Assembly (NCBI GenBank): GCA_900542145.1
Contig: UQMF01000010.1
Span: 30,034 to 94,033 of the forward strand
DNA: 64,000 nt
Origin: an uncultured Oscillospiraceae bacterium
GTDB lineage: Bacteria; Bacillota; Clostridia; Oscillospirales; Ruminococcaceae
Direction of reading: 5' to 3'
The translations under genes and the position numbers were made by a program. Every line of letters begins with the position of its first letter. Position 1 is the first letter of the stretch. The notes under the pieces were generated by a model. It did no database searches and was not told the DNA's origin. It worked only from the letters and a program-made list of their open reading frames with translations. This document shows, in pieces, positions 7,687-16,164 of the stretch.

Positions 7687-8901
7687 ATGGACGTGTATAT
7701 GGCGCGGCAGCCGATTTTCGACACCGATAATCATGTCTACGGCTATGAGCTGCTTTACCGCAGCAACGGCAAACAGAATGAATACAACGGACTTGACGGG
7801 GACGCTTCCACCGCCGATGTTGTCACCAACGCCTTTTTCGGGCTGAATATCTCCGAAATCATCGGAAAGAACAAGGCGTTCATCAATTTCACCTCCAACC
7901 TGCTAAAGCGCGGAGTGCCAAAGATGATCTCGCCGGAGCTCGTCGTCGTGGAGGTCCTTGAGAACCTCATGATGGACGAACAGCTTCTCGCCGCCTGTCA
8001 GGAACTCAAGGAACGCGGCTATACCCTCGCTCTGGACGATTTTGAATACGATAACAGCTACAGCCAGCTGTTCGAACTCGGCGATATCGTCAAGATAGAT
8101 TTCCGCACGCCGCAGAAATCCATTGAGGAAACGGCGTACATCTGCCGCTACTGCAACAAACTCCTGCTGGCGGAGAAGATCGAGACCCAGGAGGAATTCG
8201 AGTGGGCGAAGAAGCTCGGATGCAGCTTCATGCAGGGTTATTACTTCGCGAAGCCCACCATAATGTCCCGGAACAGTATTACGCCGCTGCCCGTGAACTT
8301 CATGAGGGTCATGCAGCTGGTTTCACAGCCGGAGCCGGAATTCAGCGACATCGTGGACGTCATCTCCTGCGACACCGCGATGTGCCAGCGCCTGCTCAGG
8401 CTCATAAACTCCGTGTATTTCGGCGTGCGCAACCGCGTCAGCTCCATCGGGCAGGCTCTGGTCATTCTGGGGCTGGACTACCTGCGCGAGTGGATATATC
8501 TCATGGGAATGCAGCGCATAACCCGCAGCGACAACGTGGAACTCATGCGTATCTCCTGCCTGCTGGCGAAGTTCTGCAAGCAGCTGGCGCTGATGATTCC
8601 TCAGGCGGCTCCCGACGCGGATTCCTTCTACCTGATGGGTCTGCTGTCCATGGTCACTTACGGCGGAGAGCGCGCTCTGGCGCAGGCGCTCGAGGAATTC
8701 CCCCTTACCCCGGAGATAAAGAACGGTCTGATGGGAAAGGGCGGCGTGTACAGCGATGTGTTCGACCTCGCCTACAGCTACGAAAAGGCGGACTGGGCGG
8801 CGGTGGATACTTACGTTTCAAAATATGGCCTGGACAGCTCGAAGGTCGCAGAGGCTTTCGTGCAGTGCGTTAAGGAGGCCGAGCGGATACGCATGATGTG
8901 A
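7687..8901 (+). CDS. EAL-HDOD signalling protein (YuxH family)
   Basis: 404 residues with two domains. The N-terminal EAL domain (about 1-200) starts M-A-R-Q-P-I-F-D, keeps the glutamate in Y-E-L-L-Y-R, and shows V-E-V-L-E-N, L-A-L-D-D-F-E-Y and V-K-I-D. The C-terminal HDOD domain (about 205-395) contains I-S-C-D-T-A-M-C-Q-R-L-L-R-L-I-N-S-V-Y-F and the long S-S-I-G-Q-A-L-V-I-L-G-L helix. EAL domains of this class are often degenerate; catalytic c-di-GMP hydrolysis is uncertain because the leading signature is YELL rather than EAL. HDOD usually mediates protein contacts in motility and stress signalling. Monocistronic or read into the FkbM gene (30-bp gap). Confidence 0.9.
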   Translation: MDVYMARQPIFDTDNHVYGYELLYRSNGKQNEYNGLDGDASTADVVTNAFFGLNISEIIGKNKAFINFTSNLLKRGVPKMISPELVVVEVLENLMMDEQLLAACQELKERGYTLALDDFEYDNSYSQLFELGDIVKIDFRTPQKSIEETAYICRYCNKLLLAEKIETQEEFEWAKKLGCSFMQGYYFAKPTIMSRNSITPLPVNFMRVMQLVSQPEPEFSDIVDVISCDTAMCQRLLRLINSVYFGVRNRVSSIGQALVILGLDYLREWIYLMGMQRITRSDNVELMRISCLLAKFCKQLALMIPQAAPDADSFYLMGLLSMVTYGGERALAQALEEFPLTPEIKNGLMGKGGVYSDVFDLAYSYEKADWAAVDTYVSKYGLDSSKVAEAFVQCVKEAERIRMM

Positions 8902-8931
8902 TCCGCACTTTAAAATACAGAGGAACAGACA

Positions 8932-10029
8932 ATGGCATTTTTTCTTGATGAGATTGACGGCTGCCTGTGGGACTACCTCCGGCAGACGGATAAGAAGGTC
9001 GTGCTCTACGGCATGGGCGACGGCGCGGAGAAGATAAAGTCGGTGCTTGACAGCATTGGCGTCCCCGTGGCGGATATTATGGCGAGCGACGAATTCGTCC
9101 GCGGTCACAGCTTCCTGGGTTACCGGGTGAAGAAGCTCTCCGAGGTGGAGGAGCTTTACGGGGAGGATTTCCTGATACTGGTGTGCTTCGGCAGCCAGCT
9201 TCCGGACGTGATGGAGCATATTTACTCCATCGCGGAGAAGCACGAGCTTTACGCTCCCAACGTCCCGGTGGTGGGGGACGGGCTGTTCACGCTGGACTAC
9301 GCCCGGGAGCACCGCAGGGAGCTTGAGAGCGTGTATTCCATGCTGGCGGACGAGCAGTCCAGGCTGGTTTTCGAGAACGTTATCCGCTACAAGCTGAGCG
9401 GCAGGCTGGAATTCCTCCGGCAGTGCGAAAGTCCCGAGGAGGAGATGTACGACCTGCTGAAGATAGGTGCGGAGGAAACCTACGTCGATCTGGGCGCGTA
9501 CAACGGCGACACGATCGTGAAATTCCTGAACGAAACGGGAATGCATTTCCGCAAGATCTACGCGATGGAGCCGGATCACAGGAACTACGTCAAGCTGAAG
9601 CGCCGGCTGTATATGATAGGCTCCGGGCTGCTGGAGGCTTACAACTGCGGCGCATGGGACTGCGAAACCGTAATGCGGTTCAGCCTGCGTGCCGGGAGAA
9701 GTTCCAAGGTGGACGAGAGCGACCCCGTGAGGGCGGCGAATCCGGCGAGATTCCGCGAGGTGAACATGATGAGCGTCGATCATATGCTCCGGGGAGATGC
9801 GGCGACGTTCGTGAAATACGACGTGGAGGGCAGCGAGAAGCAGGCGATAGACGGCGCGCGGCAGACCATTTCGGCGCACCGCCCGAAGCTCTCGGTGGCG
9901 CTCTATCACCGCAACGAGGATATGTTCGCTATACCGCTCCAGATAGCCGGGCTGAACAGGAAATACCGCTTCTACATGCGGCACCACCCGTATATCCCCG
10001 ACTGGGACACCAATCTTTATTGTATCTGA
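8932..10029 (+). CDS. FkbM-family SAM-dependent methyltransferase
   Basis: 365 residues. The C-terminal two-thirds carries the FkbM fold: the SAM site T-Y-V-D-L-G-A-Y-N-G-D-T (about 183-194), acidic E-P-D-H after strand 2, and the family motif V-K-Y-D-V-E-G-S-E (about 298-306). About 170 N-terminal residues form a separate nucleotide-binding-like domain (V-V-L-Y-G-M-G-D-G-A-E-K) also seen in glycan-biosynthesis proteins. Probably O-methylates a sugar or secondary metabolite; substrate unknown. AGAGGAA lies 7 nt before ATG. The next gene begins 9 bases later. Confidence 0.88.
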   Translation: MAFFLDEIDGCLWDYLRQTDKKVVLYGMGDGAEKIKSVLDSIGVPVADIMASDEFVRGHSFLGYRVKKLSEVEELYGEDFLILVCFGSQLPDVMEHIYSIAEKHELYAPNVPVVGDGLFTLDYAREHRRELESVYSMLADEQSRLVFENVIRYKLSGRLEFLRQCESPEEEMYDLLKIGAEETYVDLGAYNGDTIVKFLNETGMHFRKIYAMEPDHRNYVKLKRRLYMIGSGLLEAYNCGAWDCETVMRFSLRAGRSSKVDESDPVRAANPARFREVNMMSVDHMLRGDAATFVKYDVEGSEKQAIDGARQTISAHRPKLSVALYHRNEDMFAIPLQIAGLNRKYRFYMRHHPYIPDWDTNLYCI

Positions 10030-10037
10030 GGTAGCAT

Positions 10038-10817
10038 ATGAAGATCGTTATTGGAATAGTGCTGATCGCGCTGGTGATCATGGGACTGGCGGCGTATCTG
10101 GTGCTCATGCTGAACGCCCGTGAGATGATATTCTGCGGCGATGTGAAGAACGACAGCGGCACCGCGACGGCGGTCACCCGGGTTTATACCACTGACCTGT
10201 CCGCCAACGAAACGCTGTCCGAGATCATCGTCAAGATGAACGAATCCCAGGACGGCGCGGTGCAGGTGCAGGACCTCACCGAGGTGCTGGCGCAGTACCA
10301 GAACATAATCTACGCGCCGGTGTTCACCATCACCGTCCAGCAGGTGGATACCTCCACATATGTCATAAACGGCAGCGTATATAACGGCGTGGACGACAAC
10401 GGTGACGCAGTGAACACGGACTACCGCTACAGCGGCATGAACGTCAGCACGGTGGTGACGGACGGCATTGTGCTCGCCGCCCAGAACGTATACGACGACG
10501 TTCAGCAGGACGAGCAGGACCCGGCGTTCATCGAGCGCCCCAGGGTCATCGACCCCATCGTTAAGGGCGAGGCTTCCGAGGCGGCGTTCTCCATGCAGGA
10601 TTGCAGCAGCTTCCGGGCGATAGTCCACGGGACGGACGCGAAGAAGCTCCCCACCGTCACTTTCGTGTATGTGTACAACGTGGATTCCGAGAATCCGCTG
10701 GATTTCACGTCCATCTCCAACGACTCCCTTGCGGTCACGATGAAGATAGCGTTCGACGACAAGGGGAATCTGGCGCCGGAATACGAACTGGTCAAGACCA
10801 CCCCGGCGGAGGAATAA
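10038..10817 (+). CDS. Hypothetical membrane-anchored extracytoplasmic protein
   Basis: Not recognised. 259 residues with an uncleaved N-terminal membrane helix (about 2-26) and a soluble, acidic, beta-rich remainder (strings such as I-I-V-K-M-N-E and V-F-T-I-T-V-Q-Q-V-D-T-S-T-Y-V-I-N-G), so probably anchored with its body outside. No Cys cluster or catalytic motif seen. It sits 9 bases after the FkbM gene and is closed by a strong terminator, so it is likely cotranscribed with the two genes before it. Confidence 0.8.
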   Translation: MKIVIGIVLIALVIMGLAAYLVLMLNAREMIFCGDVKNDSGTATAVTRVYTTDLSANETLSEIIVKMNESQDGAVQVQDLTEVLAQYQNIIYAPVFTITVQQVDTSTYVINGSVYNGVDDNGDAVNTDYRYSGMNVSTVVTDGIVLAAQNVYDDVQQDEQDPAFIERPRVIDPIVKGEASEAAFSMQDCSSFRAIVHGTDAKKLPTVTFVYVYNVDSENPLDFTSISNDSLAVTMKIAFDDKGNLAPEYELVKTTPAEE

Positions 10818-10826
10818 TAACTTATC

Positions 10827-10856
10827 GGGAGGGGCGTTCCCCTCCCTTGCTTTTTT
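10827..10856 (+). terminator. Intrinsic terminator
   Basis: Perfect 8-bp stem GGGAGGGG/CCCCTCCC with a CGTT loop, then TTGCTTTTTT. It ends the 7687-10817 transcription unit; the next start codon is only 12 bases further on. Confidence 0.92.
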
Positions 10857-10868
10857 GGAGGTGAGATC

Positions 10869-11753
10869 ATGGAGTGCAGGTTATGCCCGAGGGAATGCGG
10901 CGCCGACCGCGTGAACAATGTGGGATTCTGCGGCATGAAGCGCGGAGTGCGCGTCGCCCGGGCGGCGCTCCATCAGTGGGAGGAGCCGTGTATCAGCGGC
11001 ACGGACATGTCCCGGGGAAGCGGCACCGTGTTCTTTTCCGGGTGCGTCATGCGCTGCATATTCTGCCAGAACCACGATATCAGCGCCGGCGGCTTCGGGA
11101 AGGACATCTCCACAGAAAGGCTCGCGGAAATATTCCTGGAGTTGCAGGACCGGGGAGCCTGGAACATAAATCTCGTCAGCCCCACGCCCTTCGTCCCGGA
11201 GATTATCCGGGCGCTGGATATGGTGAGGGGCAGGCTGAATATCCCGGTGGTGTACAACTCCGGAGGGTACGAGCGAGTGGAAACGCTCCGGGCGCTGGAG
11301 GGCTGCGTTGACGTGTACCTCCCGGACGTGAAGTACTACTCGGACGAACTCGCGGCGGAGCTTTCCTCAGCCCCCGGGTACTTCGAAATTGCAATGCGCG
11401 CCGTGGAGGAAATGCTCCGCCAGACCGGGAAGCCGCAGTCCGGCGCCGATGGAATGCTCCGGAAGGGCGTGATAGTGCGGCACCTTGTGATCCCGGGACA
11501 TTACCGCGATTCCGTGGAGGTTATACGCCGGGTGGGGGAGCGCTTCGGGCAGGACGTGCTTTTCAGCCTGATGAGCCAGTACACCCCGTTCTGGAAGGCG
11601 AAGGAGATAAAATCCCTCAACCGCCGGCTGACCACCTTTGAATACCGCAAGGCACTGGACGCAGTATATGCCGCCGGACTGGAGGGATTCATGCAGGAGC
11701 GCAGTTCCGCAAAGGAGGAATACACCCCGGATTTCGACCTCACCGGAATCTGA
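10869..11753 (+). CDS. PflX-like radical SAM protein (COG1313, uncharacterised)
   Basis: 294 residues. Cys59-V-M-R-Cys63-I-F-Cys66 is the radical SAM cluster motif, with an N-terminal Cys-rich stretch (C3, C6, C10, C21: M-E-C-R-L-C-P-R-E-C ... G-F-C-G) found in relatives of pyruvate formate-lyase activating enzyme. The family resembles glycyl-radical activases, but no glycyl-radical enzyme is encoded nearby, so the substrate is unknown. GGAGGTGAG precedes the ATG directly after the previous terminator, and no separate promoter was found, so expression may rely on read-through. Cytoplasmic. Confidence 0.87.
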   Translation: MECRLCPRECGADRVNNVGFCGMKRGVRVARAALHQWEEPCISGTDMSRGSGTVFFSGCVMRCIFCQNHDISAGGFGKDISTERLAEIFLELQDRGAWNINLVSPTPFVPEIIRALDMVRGRLNIPVVYNSGGYERVETLRALEGCVDVYLPDVKYYSDELAAELSSAPGYFEIAMRAVEEMLRQTGKPQSGADGMLRKGVIVRHLVIPGHYRDSVEVIRRVGERFGQDVLFSLMSQYTPFWKAKEIKSLNRRLTTFEYRKALDAVYAAGLEGFMQERSSAKEEYTPDFDLTGI

Positions 11754-11761
11754 TATCCATG

Positions 11762-11790
11762 TTGACAACGCTGTCTTTTTGTGGTAAAAT
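11762..11790 (+). promoter_or_regulatory. Sigma-A promoter for the SGNH hydrolase operon
   Basis: TTGACA (11762-11767), 17-bp spacer, TAAAAT (11785-11790) with TGG extended -10, about 30 bases before the start codon. It begins nine bases after the preceding stop. Confidence 0.88.
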
Positions 11791-11820
11791 GTTTTAAGAC
11801 TATTTTTGTAGGAGAAACAT

Positions 11821-12585
11821 ATGGATATTTTTGAGAGCCTTAACTTTGGTGTTGATGGCGACAGCATTACCGCCGGCAATCAGTGGAGCTGGCATGTTTC
11901 CAGGATACTCGGCATGAAGACCCACAGCAATGTCGCGGTTGGAAGCTCCGTGTGGTACAAGCGCACATTCAGCGTGGCAGGTCAGACCGTGACCACGCAG
12001 GACTACACCGCGCCGGATTTCGCCGGGATAAGCGACGGCTGGGAGCCTACTGACGACCCCGTGGAAATGCAGAAGCGTGCGAATAACTGCGCCGTTGTGC
12101 ATATCCAGCGCTTCCTGGCTGAGGTGAAGTGCGGAAACTTCCCCACGCCGGATATTTTTGCGTTTGCGATGGGCACCAACGACCTTGAGGAATTCATCGG
12201 CGACCCCGAAAAGGCGCTCACCGGCAAGGAGCTTTCCGGCAATGAGAACATCGACCTGTTCACCGAGGCAGGCGCTGCGCGCTGGTGTATCCAGACTATC
12301 CAGGAGAACTTCCCGGCGTGCCGCATGTTCCTGCTGACGCCAATCCAGACCGCTACGCCGGAGCACAACAAGAAGGTGGAAAAGACCATTGAGTGCCTGC
12401 GCAGGATATGCCGCGGACTCTCCGTGCAGGTCATCGACACCTACGGCGGCTGCGGTATCTGCGAGAAGTTCGAGGTCATCGGCGGCAGAGGAAAGTATCT
12501 CAAGGACGGACTCCACCCCGGAGCCGACGGGCAGGCGCTCGAGGGCGCTTTCGCCGCCAAGGAGATACGCAACAACTATTTCTGA
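11821..12585 (+). CDS. SGNH/GDSL-type hydrolase (cytoplasmic)
   Basis: 254 residues. The nucleophile block is G-V-D-G-D-S-I-T-A-G-N (Ser15), block III is G-T-N-D (118-121), and the Asp-His pair is D-G-L-H-P (Asp229, His232), so all catalytic positions of an SGNH esterase/lipase are present. There is no signal peptide, which suggests action on an intracellular acylated compound. GGAGAAACAT precedes ATG. The Rsm22-like gene follows after 10 bases, presumably in the same transcript. Confidence 0.87.
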   Translation: MDIFESLNFGVDGDSITAGNQWSWHVSRILGMKTHSNVAVGSSVWYKRTFSVAGQTVTTQDYTAPDFAGISDGWEPTDDPVEMQKRANNCAVVHIQRFLAEVKCGNFPTPDIFAFAMGTNDLEEFIGDPEKALTGKELSGNENIDLFTEAGAARWCIQTIQENFPACRMFLLTPIQTATPEHNKKVEKTIECLRRICRGLSVQVIDTYGGCGICEKFEVIGGRGKYLKDGLHPGADGQALEGAFAAKEIRNNYF

Positions 12586-12595
12586 GAGGTAGACG

Positions 12596-13546
12596 ATGGA
12601 TTTTCCGGCGGAACTTCGCGGTGAGATAGAAAGACTGCTCGCCGGCGAGGACACAAAGGCGCTGGCTTCCGCCGCCGGTGGACTTTCTGAGAGGTATCGC
12701 GGCAACGATGGCAGCGGAAAGCGCCTGGCGGTCACCCGGCGCGACATTCTGGCATATGCGGCGGTGAGAATGCCTGCCACCTTCGGCGCAGTCAGCAGGG
12801 CGCTCAGCCTGGTGCTGGAGTGCATTCCGGAGGAGGAGCGTGCTTTCCGGACGGTGCTCGATATCGGCGCAGGGACCGGTGCGGCTACCCACGCCGCGGC
12901 GGCGGTCGCGGAATGCGGCGGATTCACCTGCATGGAGCGCGAACCGGAGATGATCTCCCTCGGGCGGCAGCTCACGGAATCCTGTGGGATTCCGGCGGAG
13001 TGGGTGAGCGGCGACATCACAGCAGGATACACTGGCAGCGCGGAACTCGTGCTGTGCTCCTACTGCCTGAACGAGCTGACGGAAAGCGCGCGTAAATACG
13101 CGGTGGAGCGCCTGTGGCAGAGCACTCAGAAGCTGCTGCTGATAGTCGAGCCGGGCACCCCGGAGGGCTATGCCAGGATACTCCGGGCGCGCGGACAGCT
13201 CATCGGACTTGGCGCGGATATCGCGGCGCCCTGCCCGGGCGCGGCGGAATGTCCGCTGCCGGAGGGGGACTGGTGTCACTTCACGGCGAGGGTTTCCAGG
13301 AGCAGGCTCCATAAGCAGCTAAAGGGAGGTGACGTGCCTTACGAGGACGAGAAATTCTGCTTCATCGCGGCTTCCCGGGTGGGAGTTTCCCCCTGCGCCG
13401 CGAGAATTCTGCGCCACCCCCGGGTGGACAGCGGCCGCATTACCCTGGAACTGTGCTCCGGCAATGGACGGGAGCAGCGAGTTGTCACAAAGAAGTCCCC
13501 ACAATTCAGGCAGGCGAGGAAATCCGCCGCCGGGGACGCATTCTGA
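12596..13546 (+). CDS. Rsm22-family methyltransferase-like protein (ribosome-associated)
   Basis: 316 residues. The SAM-binding loop V-L-D-I-G-A-G-T-G-A-A-T (about 87-98) and motif L-V-L-C-S-Y-C-L-N-E-L are followed by three family cysteines (C213-P-G-A-A-E-C219-P-L-P-E-G-D-W-C227-H-F) and a fourth at C255 (E-K-F-C-F-I-A). Together these are the proposed iron-sulfur ligands of the Rsm22/METTL17 family, which associates with the small ribosomal subunit. Bacterial members are poorly characterised. It lies 10 bases after the SGNH gene. Confidence 0.85.
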   Translation: MDFPAELRGEIERLLAGEDTKALASAAGGLSERYRGNDGSGKRLAVTRRDILAYAAVRMPATFGAVSRALSLVLECIPEEERAFRTVLDIGAGTGAATHAAAAVAECGGFTCMEREPEMISLGRQLTESCGIPAEWVSGDITAGYTGSAELVLCSYCLNELTESARKYAVERLWQSTQKLLLIVEPGTPEGYARILRARGQLIGLGADIAAPCPGAAECPLPEGDWCHFTARVSRSRLHKQLKGGDVPYEDEKFCFIAASRVGVSPCAARILRHPRVDSGRITLELCSGNGREQRVVTKKSPQFRQARKSAAGDAF

Positions 13547-13614
13547 GAATATCACGGCATTACGCCTGGTATATAAGTTTAATATTATTACAACGTGTTA
13601 AGGAGGAAATCAGC

Positions 13615-14637
13615 ATGTTCAAGAAGGCTATGGCATTCATTCTGAGTGCGGTTATCATGGCAGGCGCTTCCACTGCGGCATTTGCCGAGAGCGCTCCCCA
13701 GACGATCACTGTGGAGCAGGAATACGGCGCTTCCGCCGCAAAGACCTGGGACGGAAAGTCCGCGATGAAGGCAGGACAGAAGTACGTCCTCAAGAAGAGC
13801 GTCACGATAAAGACCGATGTGGTCATTCCCAAGGGAGCGACCCTCACCCTCAACAAGGGCGTGAAGCTCACCATCGGCGCTAAGGGCGATTTTGAGGTAA
13901 AGGGCAAACTGGCTATCAAGAGCGGAGCAACGCTTGTTGTTACCGGCGAACTGGAAACGTACAAGGGCAGCACCGTGTCTAATTCCGGCACCATCAAGCT
14001 GACGAAGAACAAGGCTGACGTCACCATCGGCGGCAAGTTCACCATCAACAAGGGCGGAAAGATCACCGGCGTTCCCGAGGAGATCGAACTCGAGGATTCC
14101 GCGAAGGTCACCGTAAAGGGCACAAACTCCTGCAAGAAGCTCCAGACCCTGCTCAAGGGCGCAGCCAATGACGTGAAGGCGGACACCGCGGAGATCGAGA
14201 AGATGCTCAACACATACGTCAAGAAGGCGTTCAAGGGCGATGTCTACGGCGCGGTGACGGAAGTAATGCCGGAGGACTACATCAAGCAGGCTGACGCAGA
14301 GATACAGGAACAGTACGGCGTTACCCTGGAGGAATTCCTCAACACATATCTGGTGGAAATGCTGAAGGCTTACGGTTATGGCGAGGATATGGACGAACTC
14401 GCAAAGCAGGCGGACAGCGTCAGCGTCAAGGTTATAAAGCTGACCGACTGCCTGAAAGACCTCACCGCCGACCAGAAGGCGATACTCTCCGGCTGCGGAA
14501 CGATCACCAAGGCTTACATCGCCGAGATCGGTGCGAATATCGACGGTGCCGCTGAGAACATACCCGGACTCCTTGTAAACGACGGTGCGGAAGCGACCGT
14601 TGCATATGCCGGCGGAAAGTGGTACATAGTAGGCTGA
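13615..14637 (+). CDS. Secreted repeat protein, possible beta-solenoid
   Basis: 340 residues. Signal peptide (M-F-K-K-A-M-A-F-I-L-S-A-V-I-M-A ... A-F-A then E-S) with AAGGAGG optimally placed before ATG 13615. Residues about 60-185 are short repeating hydrophobic/Gly strands (G-A-T-L-T-L-N-K-G, G-K-L-A-I-K-S-G-A-T-L-V-V-T-G) suggestive of a right-handed beta-helix of the kind used for carbohydrate or surface contact. The C-terminal half (about 190-340) is mixed and helical. No catalytic motif seen. Its stop codon overlaps the start of the phosphopantetheinyl transferase (TGATG), an odd pairing of a secreted and a cytosolic protein. Confidence 0.82.
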   Translation: MFKKAMAFILSAVIMAGASTAAFAESAPQTITVEQEYGASAAKTWDGKSAMKAGQKYVLKKSVTIKTDVVIPKGATLTLNKGVKLTIGAKGDFEVKGKLAIKSGATLVVTGELETYKGSTVSNSGTIKLTKNKADVTIGGKFTINKGGKITGVPEEIELEDSAKVTVKGTNSCKKLQTLLKGAANDVKADTAEIEKMLNTYVKKAFKGDVYGAVTEVMPEDYIKQADAEIQEQYGVTLEEFLNTYLVEMLKAYGYGEDMDELAKQADSVSVKVIKLTDCLKDLTADQKAILSGCGTITKAYIAEIGANIDGAAENIPGLLVNDGAEATVAYAGGKWYIVG

Positions 14638-15260
14638 TGGAAGTCGTTGTCGTCACAACGCAGGGGGTGGAATTCCGGGAGGCGGAGCAGTATCTGCCGC
14701 TGGTTTCCGCACTGCGGCGTGACAGGATCGCGAAGAAGCTCCGGGACGAGGACAAACTCCAGGCGCTCGCCGCCGGGCTGCTGCTCTCCGGTGAACTGAG
14801 CCGCCGCAGCGGAATCCCCCGGGAGCGCCTGCGGTATTCCCACGGACCGTTCGGGAAGCCCTACCTCATCGGCGGCGGAGTGGAATTCTCGCTCTCCCAC
14901 ACCAGGGGAGCGGTCTGCGCCGCGTTCTCCGGGGAGGGCGAGGTCGGCGCGGATATCGAGCGCCGGGACCGCCGGGTCAGCGAACGGCTGTATTCCAGGG
15001 TGCTGAGCGGCAGCGAGCGGCGGAACGCGGCTTCCGGCGAGGACTTCATCAGGCTGTGGGTGCAGAAGGAGGCATTCCTGAAGCGCCTGGGCACCGGTAT
15101 CGCGGACGACCTGCGGGGCGTGGATACCACGCTGCTGCGCGACACCGCGGCGAGGGAGTGCGGCGAGTATTTCGTCGGCCTTTCCGGACCCGGGGCGGAG
15201 TCAGCAGAGATACTCGTGATTACGTTCAGGGAACTGGAGGACTTGATTCGGAATTCGTAA
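14637..15260 (+). CDS. 4'-phosphopantetheinyl transferase (Sfp/AcpT superfamily)
   Basis: 207 residues. Transfers phosphopantetheine from CoA to a serine of acyl or peptidyl carrier proteins. Diagnostic motifs: F-S-L-S-H-T-R-G, the Mg-binding G-A-D-I-E-R-R-D, and L-W-V-Q-K-E-A-F-L-K. The ATG at 14637 overlaps the preceding stop, implying translational coupling; an upstream in-frame GTG would overlap further and lacks a better ribosome site. No carrier-protein or PKS/NRPS gene lies in the window, so it may be the housekeeping or a stand-alone enzyme. Confidence 0.9.
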   Translation: MEVVVVTTQGVEFREAEQYLPLVSALRRDRIAKKLRDEDKLQALAAGLLLSGELSRRSGIPRERLRYSHGPFGKPYLIGGGVEFSLSHTRGAVCAAFSGEGEVGADIERRDRRVSERLYSRVLSGSERRNAASGEDFIRLWVQKEAFLKRLGTGIADDLRGVDTTLLRDTAARECGEYFVGLSGPGAESAEILVITFRELEDLIRNS

Positions 15261-15306
15261 TTCTGAATTATGGTATCGCCTGCGGCGGTTTTATTACAAT
15301 AATAAT

Positions 15307-15337
15307 GGGCGGAGAGAACTCTCCGCCCATTTCTTTA
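15307..15337 (+). terminator. Bidirectional terminator between convergent genes
   Basis: Perfect GGGCGGAGA/TCTCCGCCC stem with short loop; downstream is ATTTCTTTATT on the plus strand, and the minus-strand side is also T-rich (ATTATTATTG). It separates the PPTase gene from the converging 15350-15958 gene. Confidence 0.78.
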
Positions 15338-15349
15338 TTGAACTGAATA

Positions 15350-15958
15350 TTACCGTCCCATCATCTTTCTGCGAATGAAGATCAGGAACAGTACCGCGCC
15401 GACAACGGTGCACACGATTCCTACAACGAGAATTATCGGGTGTCCGCTGGTGTCGATACACTTTATGTAGAGATACGGGCAGTGCTCGCTGATGTAGTCG
15501 TCGTCAAGTCCGAAGCCGTCGGTGAGCGCCTGTCTGTAGTACTCCTTGTCCTCGCTGTCCATGACGGTGACTTTCCCCTTGAAGTGCACCGGAGCGATGT
15601 TCTCCAGGTCCTCCAGGTACTCTGCACTGTCGTAAGCGTCGGACTGGGCGTCCAGCTCTGCGATGAGGTCGTCCACGGCGGTGTAAAGCCCGATGGTGGA
15701 ATCATCGCCTACCGGGATAAGGTAGTAGAATCCGAAGCCGTCCTTTTCCTTTTCCTTCTTGATCTGCTCGTAGCTTCCGTAGTTGTACGGCAGGTCGCCC
15801 TCGATCATCATTCCTTCCCTGATGTCGCTGATGGTGAGGGTGGAGAAATCCGCGCCCTTTTTCGAGTAATCCGCCATTTCGCCGACGGAGATCACGATAA
15901 GTACGATTCCCATTACCAGCACCACGATAGCGGTCACTGCGGTTCTTATAGTTCTCAT
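15350..15958 (-). CDS. Hypothetical membrane protein, DUF6709-like
   Basis: 202 residues with a transmembrane helix at each end (about 8-28 and 172-195). Between them is a soluble extracytoplasmic domain of about 140 residues containing F-Y-Y-L-I-P-V-G-D-D and V-H-F-K-G-K-V-T-V-M-D. This two-helix layout and the I-P-V-G-D-D phrase resemble DUF6709 proteins of gut Clostridia, recalled from memory and not searched. Function unknown. CACAGGAGG lies before the ATG, and the gene has its own consensus promoter. Confidence 0.82.
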   Translation of the reverse strand: MRTIRTAVTAIVVLVMGIVLIVISVGEMADYSKKGADFSTLTISDIREGMMIEGDLPYNYGSYEQIKKEKEKDGFGFYYLIPVGDDSTIGLYTAVDDLIAELDAQSDAYDSAEYLEDLENIAPVHFKGKVTVMDSEDKEYYRQALTDGFGLDDDYISEHCPYLYIKCIDTSGHPIILVVGIVCTVVGAVLFLIFIRRKMMGR

Positions 15959-15997
15959 TGGTTACCTCCTGTGATATGAATGAGTTTGCACCAGATA

Positions 15998-16026
15998 ATT
16001 ATATCACAAAATTCGTCATCTGTCAA
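15998..16026 (-). promoter_or_regulatory. Consensus sigma-A promoter for the 15350-15958 gene
   Basis: Minus strand TTGACA (16021-16026), 17-bp spacer, TATAAT (15998-16003), TGA extended -10: a full consensus. Confidence 0.92.
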
Positions 16027-16057
16027 CATCTTATGAAGATTATTTTGCAAATACCCC

Positions 16058-16086
16058 TTAACATTTGCGTGGAAATATGATATAAT
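16058..16086 (+). promoter_or_regulatory. Sigma-A promoter for the 16165-17891 genes
   Basis: TTAACA (16058-16063), 17-bp spacer, TATAAT (16081-16086), TGA extended -10. Divergent from the promoter at 15998-16026, with the two -35 boxes about 30 bases apart. Confidence 0.88.
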
Positions 16087-16164
16087 AAATTCGTATATAC
16101 TGGTCGCCTCTGATTTTCAGAGGTTCCATTATGATAATTGCAACCGGACATCGAAAGGAAAACA

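Noticed and set aside
15248..15272. ATTCGTAATTC-type short repeats (also at 42545-42580)
   Set aside because: Short and degenerate, with only two places in the window; no structure or function can be argued from them here.
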